Assembly (NCBI GenBank): GCA_964643255.1
Contig: CAZXSM010000105.1
Coordinates: 1-5,274, forward strand
Length of the DNA: 5,274 bases
DNA from: JAAYRG01 sp964643255
GTDB taxonomy: Bacteria; Bacillota; Clostridia; Lachnospirales; Lachnospiraceae
Direction: 5' to 3'
This document shows, piece by piece, positions 1 to 5,274 of this stretch. The position numbers and the translations under genes are program-made. Within the stretch, counting starts at the first letter, position 1. Each line of letters begins with the position of its first letter. The notes under the pieces were generated by a model. The model was given only the letters and a program-made list of their open reading frames with translations. It searched no databases and was not told the DNA's origin.

Positions 1-1371
1 GTAGTCAGGTGTTAAGAAAAATTCCTCTGCTATTTCATTTCTTCCTATATCTTCTTTGTAATAGTCATGTATATAGTTATTTATTTTATCAATAATATTG
101 TCTGTTTTAGATATCTCTTCTTCATAAACAAAAGTTTTTTCTAAAAAGTAATTTATCCAACGTATCATATCTATGGTTGAATTTATTGCCTTATCACCTA
201 GAGTCATAGAGATGTCATCATTAAATAATTTTGTAGCTTGTATCCCGTTTTGTGTCAAATCACCATATACTACCTGTATTATATCCTGTTTTATTATATA
301 AAGAGAATGGGAACTTAGCTTTTTAAATGATGATAATTCTGTAAATATATCCTTAATATAATTTAGTATTTTTGCCTTATCTTTGGCCTTAACTAAAGTA
401 ATGAGTCTTTCTATGTCTAAGATATGGCTTTCTTCCTCATCAGTTGGCTTTTCAATTTGGTATTCATAAAATGTTTTTCCATAATAATCTAGATTATATT
501 TGAAAACCTCTTTTATTTTCTTTTTCTTATCTGGCATTTCTGCTAGATAATGAGGATCACTTATACAAAATGTAAAGGTTGTGTCAAAATATTTTTTGAA
601 TGTTTCTATTAATTCGTCACACCTATCTTTAAGCTTATCATAGACTTCTACATCACAAATAGTAATATAGCTTAATAGATTTTCATGGAACTTAATTACA
701 TTTTCGTTTTCAACTATTCCTGTTAGAGCCTCTGAATGAAATCCTTCCACTATAAACTCAAAGACATCTTGTCCATATCGATTAATATCATTTTCTGTAT
801 TACTTAATCTGGTATAAATAAAACAATATTTCCTTTTTGTTGATATATCTAAATCTCGTTTCTTAATTTCTGTTTCAATCCTATCAGGGCCTAAAAGTTC
901 AGCTTCTAATAAGCTTTTCCAGAATTCAGTTTTAATTATCCTCTGATTCTTTTTCATTAATATTCCATATTCACTAGTTTCCTTGAGTCTTCTTTTTTGT
1001 TCTAAACGCATTATAATCTCTTGAAGCTTCATTTCCATAGTGTGTAAATCAAAGGGTTTAGTTATATAAGCAGCCGCCTCAAAGTTAATGGCTGTAGTCG
1101 CGTAGTTAAAGTTTTCATGGGAAGTGAATAGTAAGAACTCACATTCTATTCCTTTTTTCCTTACCCATTCTAGCAGATCTAAACCTGTTTCCTGAGGCAT
1201 TTCTATATCACTAATAATAATATCTATTTTTTCTGTTTTAAGTATTTCTCTAGCTCCAGAAACATTAAAGGCTGTCTTAACATTTTCAATGCCCAAGCCT
1301 TTCCAATTAATTCTATCTCTGATCACTTCAACAGTAGCAATATCATCGTCTACAATTAAAATACTTATCAT
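1..1371 (-). CDS. Response regulator, YesN-like (REC plus AraC-type HTH), 3' end cut by window edge
   Basis: Cytoplasmic response regulator that should be phosphorylated by the kinase encoded just upstream and then act as a transcription factor. My translation from the ATG at 1371-1369 gives 457 codons with no stop before the edge. Residues 1-120 form a canonical receiver domain: acidic cluster D8-D10, phospho-acceptor D55 in ISDIEMP, T83 in LFTSHENF, and K105 in YITKPF. Residues about 130-420 are the variable linker typical of YesN proteins. The last residues (NYIHDYYKEDIGRNEIAEE, then FFLTPDY) match the start of an AraC-family helix-turn-helix domain. Family members are usually 500-550 residues, so about 80 residues of DNA-binding domain lie outside the window. 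The gene starts 23 bp after the kinase stop, with a modest AGAAAG ribosome binding site about 11 nt upstream. Two nearby upstream ATGs are out of frame. Target genes cannot be read from the sequence; self-regulation of this operon is a guess. Confidence 0.95.
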   Translation of the reverse strand, partial: MISILIVDDDIATVEVIRDRINWKGLGIENVKTAFNVSGAREILKTEKIDIIISDIEMPQETGLDLLEWVRKKGIECEFLLFTSHENFNYATTAINFEAAAYITKPFDLHTMEMKLQEIIMRLEQKRRLKETSEYGILMKKNQRIIKTEFWKSLLEAELLGPDRIETEIKKRDLDISTKRKYCFIYTRLSNTENDINRYGQDVFEFIVEGFHSEALTGIVENENVIKFHENLLSYITICDVEVYDKLKDRCDELIETFKKYFDTTFTFCISDPHYLAEMPDKKKKIKEVFKYNLDYYGKTFYEYQIEKPTDEEESHILDIERLITLVKAKDKAKILNYIKDIFTELSSFKKLSSHSLYIIKQDIIQVVYGDLTQNGIQATKLFNDDISMTLGDKAINSTIDMIRWINYFLEKTFVYEEEISKTDNIIDKINNYIHDYYKEDIGRNEIAEEFFLTPDY

Positions 1372-1394
1372 TATACATCATTCTTTCTATATTC

Positions 1395-3107
1395 TTACAC
1401 ATCTGATTGTTTGTCTAGTTCATGTTTTGCTTCTTTTGGTACATAAATCCTATTAATACATCCATGAGGCAAGATATTATCAAGTATTAATAAATCATCT
1501 CTTTCATACATTAATTCTAGAATTCTCTTAATACTCCATAGGCCTATTCGTGTACCATTTTCACTGATCCACTTGGTGGCTCCGCTCATGTAGTCTAAAA
1601 CTTCTTGTGGGTAGCCTTTTCCATCATCCTCTATTTCAATCAGTAGCATTTCCTCACCTTTATAAACTTGTTTACTGATTTTAATTAATATTGTCAACAT
1701 ATCATCTATTGAAACTGCATGTTTATATGCATTTTCAATAATAGTGTGAATGAGCATTTGGGGGATTTCCCAGTCTTCCAATTCTCTTGGTAAATCAATC
1801 ATATGAAACACACATCCTGGGTATTTTAATTCCTGCATTTCAAAATAATTCTCTATATGTTGGATTTCTTCTTTGATTGGTACTGTATGAAAACCCACCT
1901 GAAACATATATCGAATGTTCTTGGATAGGGCCTTTATATAGGTCCTAATTTCTTCATTTTTATTTAAACTACTCAAACTTGATATTGTAGTTAGGGCATT
2001 TAAGAAAAAATGTGGTTTAATTTGTAAGCGTATAGCTTTTAATTCCATATCCTGTAGTTCGATTTTTCTCTCATAAGTCTGAATTTTAAGTTCTACTATT
2101 TCGTCAACCATCTGGTTGGTAGTTTGCTGTAATTTTTCAAACTCTTTTGTATTAAAATCGCCTTCAATACGTTTTTGATAATTCCCAGACTTTATTGAAT
2201 CTATAGCACCTACAACAATCCTCATAGGACTAGTAATTTCTTTTTTTACAAAAAACAAAATAAACAAAATAAAGAATACAGTGATAAATACAATCACACC
2301 AACTACAAACATACTTGTATGAGTTTGTTGAAATATACTAGTTTTATGAGTATAGCAATACATTGTTAATTGGTCGTCAGCTACGCTTTCCTCCATTCTA
2401 TAATAATCATTAGCTTTAAATTCTTTAAGATCAGTTCCTAATTGAAGTTCATCTATATCTTCACCCCAAATATTGCTGATCTTTTCTTCATCATTAGCTA
2501 ATATAATAGATCGATTTACAATGTCCTCTGCTATAACTCCACTTCTTAACAACTTGTTTGTATTTCTATATATAGCAATTGTTCTATTATTTGCATTTAG
2601 CATTTTATATATGTAAGACTCATTATCAATATTAATAAAATCCCACTCAAAACTCTTGATGTTATTATCAAGTGCATTGGCTGTATAGTCTCTAAGAATA
2701 TTCTTTGTTTGATAATCAAATCCTGTAGTTATAGCATCAAGCCAAACATTATGTTCATAATCATAAATAACAATAACATCTGCAATATCCTGTCTTGATA
2801 AGAGCTCCTGCATATAGTTGCTTAAGGATATGGAAGCTAGTAAACGTACATTTTCATTGTAGCTTTTAATCTTTGCTAGATCTTCCCCTTGTGCAGTTAT
2901 ACTAATTAATACTTGATCCAAATTATCAATATTGTTTTGTAACTCATTACTATAAATCTCCAGAAATGCCTCTGAGGAATCCTTAATTTCGTCCTCTAAT
3001 ATATTATAAGAGGAATACAAGAAAATAGCTAAAATCAAAATAATCAAAGCTACTAATATAGATAAGTATATCAAGATAGAATCTACAAATGATTTTTTCT
3101 TATTCAT
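1395..3107 (-). CDS. Sensor histidine kinase, YesM/LytS-like (HAMP, His_kinase, HATPase_c)
   Basis: Membrane sensor kinase of 570 residues, a normal length for YesM-type kinases. It has a short basic N-terminus, a transmembrane helix at about 11-32, an extracytoplasmic sensor region at about 33-265 and a second transmembrane helix at about 266-287. HAMP-like and coiled-coil segments span about 288-355. The His_kinase domain carries the phospho-acceptor His366 in QIKPHFFLNAL. The ATPase domain shows the N box IIENAYKH (Asn459), the G1 motif DDGKGYP (Asp495) and a G2 region NGTRIGLWSI. In that last motif Arg520 replaces the first Gly of the usual GIGL, a mild departure. The sensor region fits the position of a Cache-like domain, but no ligand motif is readable by eye. 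The strong ribosome binding site AAGGGAAGG, ending 9 nt before the ATG, supports this start. The gene lies 24 bp after the second hydrolase and 23 bp before its regulator, so the pair is almost certainly cognate. Such pairs often sit beside sugar ABC transporters; here the upstream neighbours are esterase-like genes. Confidence 0.96.
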   Translation of the reverse strand: MNKKKSFVDSILIYLSILVALIILILAIFLYSSYNILEDEIKDSSEAFLEIYSNELQNNIDNLDQVLISITAQGEDLAKIKSYNENVRLLASISLSNYMQELLSRQDIADVIVIYDYEHNVWLDAITTGFDYQTKNILRDYTANALDNNIKSFEWDFINIDNESYIYKMLNANNRTIAIYRNTNKLLRSGVIAEDIVNRSIILANDEEKISNIWGEDIDELQLGTDLKEFKANDYYRMEESVADDQLTMYCYTHKTSIFQQTHTSMFVVGVIVFITVFFILFILFFVKKEITSPMRIVVGAIDSIKSGNYQKRIEGDFNTKEFEKLQQTTNQMVDEIVELKIQTYERKIELQDMELKAIRLQIKPHFFLNALTTISSLSSLNKNEEIRTYIKALSKNIRYMFQVGFHTVPIKEEIQHIENYFEMQELKYPGCVFHMIDLPRELEDWEIPQMLIHTIIENAYKHAVSIDDMLTILIKISKQVYKGEEMLLIEIEDDGKGYPQEVLDYMSGATKWISENGTRIGLWSIKRILELMYERDDLLILDNILPHGCINRIYVPKEAKHELDKQSDV

Positions 3108-3131
3108 TTCTATTTACCTTCCCTTAGTAGT

Positions 3132-3914
3132 TCATATCATTGCTCTTTTTTTACCTAGAAAAGAAAACATAGGTTCCATCATATTTTCTAAAAAGACTAA
3201 ATTGCTATCTTCTTCTAATCTTACTTGTTCTATATAACATCCTTTTTCTTTAAGAAGAGGAATAATTTTATCAGTTTCCTTATTAAAATATCCTTCCTCC
3301 TCTGTCATTCCTATAAATAAATCTACTAGCCTTTTCTCATCCTTAGAATTATTTATTAAAGCATTAAGGGCCTTTTTATCACCTAAATTATAGGACTCTT
3401 CATTGATATAAACTGAATCAAGAAAATCTTTTTCAAAGCTTGGTTTAGATTGGTCTAGTAATTTATAATAATCCAGTACAGGTAATAGCAAGACAATTTT
3501 ACTGAAGTTTTCTATATATCTTAAACCATTTACTACAGCTCCATGGCTACCTATATCATATCCACCAATAAATGTGTCTTCTCTCTTTTTAGAAAGGGGA
3601 AATATCTTACGTGTAACTTCTACAATTTCCTTTCCAACAAAATCACTATACTTATTAATCTTATCTGAATAATTCTCATATAAGGAGTTTTCTCCATCAG
3701 GAATTACAACTGCAATTCCTTGTTCCATGGACCAGCGACGTATACTTAATAATGTAGCTGTATCCCTTGCTCCGGCTCCATATCCTGGCAAGAAATACAA
3801 GGTCCTAAAAGGCATTTGTGCATTTGCCCATCCATCATTAGATGGTAAAAACACAACAAGAGAAACTTCTCTTGATAAACTTAAAGATTTATAATTCATT
3901 TCAGCTAATGCCAT
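3132..3914 (-). CDS. Alpha/beta-hydrolase esterase-family paralogue with all catalytic triad positions replaced (probable pseudoenzyme)
   Basis: A 260-residue protein with no signal peptide or membrane segment, so probably cytoplasmic. It aligns nearly ungapped with the hydrolase encoded upstream; I count roughly 84 identities over 257 positions. Shared blocks include TLYFLxGY near 38-45, FVGxE near 92-96 and PLSxKREDTFIGG at 106-118. The nucleophile elbow reads GGYDIGSHG, placing Asp120 where the paralogue has Ser120. The acid position is Glu207 instead of Asp207, and the position of catalytic His237 is Ser237. The only histidine in the whole protein is His124. Ordinary serine esterase chemistry is therefore not expected. 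An Asp nucleophile exists in haloalkane dehalogenases and epoxide hydrolases, but those also need a catalytic His, which is missing. The frame is intact, the ribosome binding site AGAAAGGA sits 6 nt before the ATG, and the start falls 14 bp after the upstream stop. This argues for a maintained protein, perhaps a partner, regulator or ligand-binder. Fold assignment is confident; function is unknown. Confidence 0.92.
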   Translation of the reverse strand: MALAEMNYKSLSLSREVSLVVFLPSNDGWANAQMPFRTLYFLPGYGAGARDTATLLSIRRWSMEQGIAVVIPDGENSLYENYSDKINKYSDFVGKEIVEVTRKIFPLSKKREDTFIGGYDIGSHGAVVNGLRYIENFSKIVLLLPVLDYYKLLDQSKPSFEKDFLDSVYINEESYNLGDKKALNALINNSKDEKRLVDLFIGMTEEEGYFNKETDKIIPLLKEKGCYIEQVRLEEDSNLVFLENMMEPMFSFLGKKRAMI

Positions 3915-3928
3915 ATTCTGTCCTTTCT

Positions 3929-4702
3929 CTACTGTATTGGTGCTATAAATGAAAAAGCGGATTCCATCATCCTATACCAATACTCTAAATCATGATTACC
4001 ATGAGTTTCCTCGAAGTCAATTTCTAACTCTTCTTCTTCTAAAAATTTTAAAAATAATTGGTTCTCTTCACTAACAAATTCATCTTCTTTACCACATCTT
4101 AAAAACAAGTCTGGTATTCTTTCTCCCTTTTCCAACTTGTCTTTTATTTCTTTACGAGGGTTCCATATTGATGAAAGATGCTCCTCTTCTGTTCCAAAAA
4201 GCATGTGCAATTTGCCCTTGCTAACAGGGAAGTTTCCTTTGTTCATAAGCTTATCAATCTCTAGTGCTGGTGAAAGCATAATTATCTTTTCAAAGGTCTG
4301 GCTATAGTGTAGTCCATTAATAAGTGCACCATATCCTCCCATAGAAATTCCTCCAATAAATGTATCTTCTCTTTTGTTTGACAGGGGCAAAAGGCTTCGA
4401 GTCATTTCTACTAATTCCTCGCCTACAAACTTACCATACTCTTCTCCCAATTCTTTTTTATCAATATAAAAAGAACGGTCTCCTGTTACTAATACTAATG
4501 CAATCTTGTGCTTTAATGCGAACATTTGCATATTCATAAATGTCAAAGTCTCTCTGGAACCTCCACTATATCCACAAAGAAAATATAAGGTCATATAAGG
4601 TTGCTCTATCTCTGCCTCTTCAGATAATGTTGGCAGAACAACATCAAACTCTATGCTTTGATTGATTCTATCTGATTTCAAATTCATGTGTAAATATGCC
4701 AT
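3929..4702 (-). CDS. Alpha/beta-hydrolase esterase (putative esterase family, EstA-like)
   Basis: A 257-residue serine hydrolase of the putative-esterase family (Pfam PF00756 type, which includes tributyrin esterase EstA and S-formylglutathione hydrolase). It probably cleaves acyl or acetyl esters of small molecules; the substrate cannot be read. No signal peptide is present, so it should act in the cytoplasm. The nucleophile elbow GGISMGGYG contains Ser120. The likely acid is Asp207 in CGKEDEF, and the likely base is His237 in HGNHDLEYW, a typical C-terminal motif of this family. The oxyanion-hole segment reads FLCGYSGG, with Cys43 where many relatives have the His of an HG pair. This is the first gene of the operon, about 75 nt downstream of the predicted transcription start. 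The AGAGGGAG ribosome binding site 10 nt before the ATG favours this start over the internal Met6, which has none. It is followed after 14 bp by an inactive-looking paralogue, suggesting local duplication and divergence. Confidence 0.95.
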   Translation of the reverse strand: MAYLHMNLKSDRINQSIEFDVVLPTLSEEAEIEQPYMTLYFLCGYSGGSRETLTFMNMQMFALKHKIALVLVTGDRSFYIDKKELGEEYGKFVGEELVEMTRSLLPLSNKREDTFIGGISMGGYGALINGLHYSQTFEKIIMLSPALEIDKLMNKGNFPVSKGKLHMLFGTEEEHLSSIWNPRKEIKDKLEKGERIPDLFLRCGKEDEFVSEENQLFLKFLEEEELEIDFEETHGNHDLEYWYRMMESAFSFIAPIQ

Positions 4703-4712
4703 AACTTGCTGT

Positions 4713-4720
4713 CTCCCTCT
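4713..4720 (-). promoter_or_regulatory. Ribosome binding site of the first esterase gene
   Basis: The minus strand reads AGAGGGAG, ending 10 nt before the ATG at 4702. It is the only good Shine-Dalgarno match near the start and decides for Met1 rather than Met6. Confidence 0.75.
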
Positions 4721-4746
4721 ATATAAATATTATTTGTCATAATTGT

Positions 4747-4774
4747 AAATGATTTACTCCTTGTTGAATCATTT
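4747..4774 (-). promoter_or_regulatory. 5'-leader stem-loop with AGGAG in the loop, or operator
   Basis: On the minus strand, AAATGATT pairs perfectly with AATCATTT across a 12-nt loop that contains AAGGAG. The predicted transcription start is near 4776, so the hairpin would lie at the very 5' end of the operon mRNA. The DNA here also holds the 13-nt palindrome GTAAATGATTTAC (4745-4757). It could protect the mRNA end, influence translation, or be a protein-binding site. The stem is all A/U except one G-C pair, so it may be only weakly stable. Confidence 0.35.
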
Positions 4775-4782
4775 GTATATGC

Positions 4783-4811
4783 ATTATAGTGCTTATTAGA
4801 TTTATTAGCAA
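4783..4811 (-). promoter_or_regulatory. Predicted sigma-A-type promoter of the esterase/two-component operon
   Basis: The minus strand has TTGCTA (4811-4806; four of six match TTGACA), a 17-bp spacer and a perfect TATAAT (4788-4783). The predicted start is near 4776, giving a leader of about 75 nt before the first ATG. The region upstream of the -35 box is very A/T-rich, including a T7 run. No intergenic gap inside the operon is long enough for an obvious second promoter, so this one probably serves all four genes. Confidence 0.65.
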
Positions 4812-5097
4812 TATAACTTTTAATTTTAATGATTGACAAAAAAAGGGGTGCTAGTCCAAGTTCTAAATTATATTTATACACTAGGTTTACAGTTTTATCT
4901 ATTCATAATTATCTTTACACATATTATACAAAAGACACTATGTGTATACTTTATTTTACTAAATATTGATTTCCATATAACAAAGGTATTGTATCCTAAA
5001 TGATGTACTTTATGATATTTATTGTGATCTCATAAGATCAAATAATTACTTTAATTTGATTGCTTAATACAAGGCAAATTAAACTGTCTCCCATACA
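4812..5097. other. Intergenic region without a recognised gene
   Basis: I see no protein-coding gene, known riboswitch or mobile element here on either strand. It is A/T-rich with short repeats only: an inverted repeat ACACAT (4917-4922) / ATGTGT (4940-4945), a perfect TGATCT-CATA-AGATCA palindrome (5025-5040), and an isolated minus-strand TATAAT (4928-4923) with no good -35 partner. An 18-codon minus-strand frame (5094-5038) with a well-placed GGAGGA is described in the findings and is not called as a gene. Confidence 0.6.
5025..5040. repeat. Short perfect inverted repeat
   Basis: TGATCT and AGATCA are perfect inverted copies around a CATA spacer. It could be a small hairpin or a dimeric protein-binding site. 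It lies about 215 bp upstream of the predicted operon promoter, so a direct role there is uncertain. Confidence 0.4.
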
Positions 5098-5140
5098 GAA
5101 ATCCTCCAGGTTAAGTTTTTATTTTAACTTGGAGGATTTT
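5098..5140 (-). terminator. Strong stem-loop, probable terminator of the tRNA-Leu transcript
   Basis: A 16-pair stem (arms 5099-5114 and 5124-5139) encloses a 9-nt A/T-rich loop and begins 26 nt after the tRNA 3' end. Read on the minus strand it is followed by a short TTTCTGT, a weak U tract, and has one A-C mismatch. Read on the plus strand that position becomes a G-U pair and the stem is followed by TTTT. It may therefore work in both directions. Position favours termination of the tRNA transcript and separation of it from the downstream operon. Confidence 0.6.
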
Positions 5141-5165
5141 CATACATAATTTATTAAAATACTAA

Positions 5166-5251
5166 TGCAGTCTACGGGACTTGAACCCGTACCCAGTTAA
5201 GCCCGGATTAGATCCTTAGTCTAACGCGTATACCAATTCCGCCAAGACTGC
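5166..5251 (-). tRNA. tRNA-Leu (anticodon AAG)
   Basis: An 86-nt class II tRNA. The acceptor stem GCAGTCT pairs perfectly with AGACTGC, followed by discriminator A. The D-arm sequence TGGCGGAATTGGTATACGCG is characteristic of bacterial tRNA-Leu. The anticodon stem TTAGA/TCTAA encloses the loop CTAAGGA, giving anticodon AAG (5217-5215), which reads CUU. A long variable arm (CCGG/CTGG with a 6-nt loop) and a T arm ACGGG-TTCAAGT-CCCGT complete the fold. The 3' CCA is not encoded (the next bases are TTA), so CCA must be added enzymatically. I saw no repeat of the tRNA 3' end elsewhere in the window that would suggest an integration site. Confidence 0.97.
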
Positions 5252-5265
5252 ATTACCATCAATAT

Positions 5266-5271
5266 TTTATA
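5266..5271 (-). promoter_or_regulatory. -10-like box upstream of tRNA-Leu
   Basis: The minus strand reads TATAAA with its end 14 nt before the tRNA 5' base, a distance expected for a tRNA promoter with a short leader. The -35 region would lie beyond the window edge, so this cannot be confirmed. The tRNA could also belong to a longer tRNA operon that begins outside. Confidence 0.4.
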
Positions 5272-5274
5272 CTT

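Noticed and set aside
3132..3914. Asp120 as the nucleophile of a haloalkane dehalogenase-like or epoxide hydrolase-like enzyme
   Set aside because: Those enzymes need a catalytic histidine late in the chain. The equivalent position is Ser237, and the only histidine in the protein is His124 beside the elbow.
4833..4838. Plus-strand TTGACA as a possible -35 box
   Set aside because: No -10-like sequence is found 16-18 bp downstream and no plus-strand gene follows.
4838..4848. CCCC followed by a T7 run on the minus strand as an intrinsic terminator
   Set aside because: No complementary G-rich arm lies just upstream, so no stem forms before the T run.
4684..4881. 65-codon minus-strand frame upstream of and overlapping the first esterase
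   Set aside because: It begins with GTG without a Shine-Dalgarno sequence, runs through the predicted -35/-10 promoter, is rich in Lys, Asn and Ser as expected of translated A/T-rich spacer, and overlaps the esterase start. Only its last 18 codons are kept as a weak observation.
4923..4928. Second minus-strand TATAAT as an additional operon promoter
   Set aside because: The -35 position 17-18 bp upstream reads AAGTAT or AAAGTA, unlike TTGACA, and there is no TGn extended -10. It cannot be excluded but is weaker than the promoter at 4783-4811.
5166..5251. tRNA-Leu as the attachment site of an integrated element
   Set aside because: No integrase gene and no repeat of the tRNA 3' end is visible in the window.

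Overview
The window is AT-rich and has the look of a Firmicutes genome, most likely from the class Clostridia. The evidence is the low GC content, strong AGGAG-type ribosome binding sites, a YesM/YesN-type two-component pair and a long-variable-arm tRNA-Leu. No species can be named from the sequence. All supported genes lie on the minus strand, so the window reads biologically from right to left.

The right end (5166-5274) holds a complete tRNA-Leu gene with anticodon AAG and a -10-like box just upstream. A strong stem-loop at 5098-5140 lies immediately downstream and probably acts as its terminator. About 300 bases without a convincing gene follow. Near 4783-4811 is a good sigma-A-type promoter (TTGCTA, 17 bp, TATAAT). 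It predicts a transcript starting near 4776 whose first bases can fold into a small hairpin with AGGAG in its loop.

That promoter should drive a tight four-gene operon with gaps of 14, 24 and 23 bp: (1) an intact cytoplasmic alpha/beta-hydrolase esterase (3929-4702); (2) a paralogous alpha/beta-hydrolase (3132-3914); (3) a membrane sensor histidine kinase of the YesM/LytS-like class (1395-3107); (4) its AraC-type response regulator (1-1371), which runs off the left edge and lacks most of its DNA-binding domain here.

The most interesting point is the second hydrolase. It aligns with the first almost without gaps and is about one third identical by hand count. All three catalytic-triad positions are replaced: Ser120 to Asp, Asp207 to Glu and His237 to Ser. 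The reading frame is intact and has a good ribosome binding site, so it looks like a maintained pseudoenzyme rather than a decayed gene. An active/inactive esterase pair made from the same mRNA as a sensor kinase and regulator suggests a small sensing module, in which the inactive paralogue could be a partner, a regulator or a ligand-binding protein. That role is inference. What the sequence shows is the gene order, the spacing and the residue replacements.
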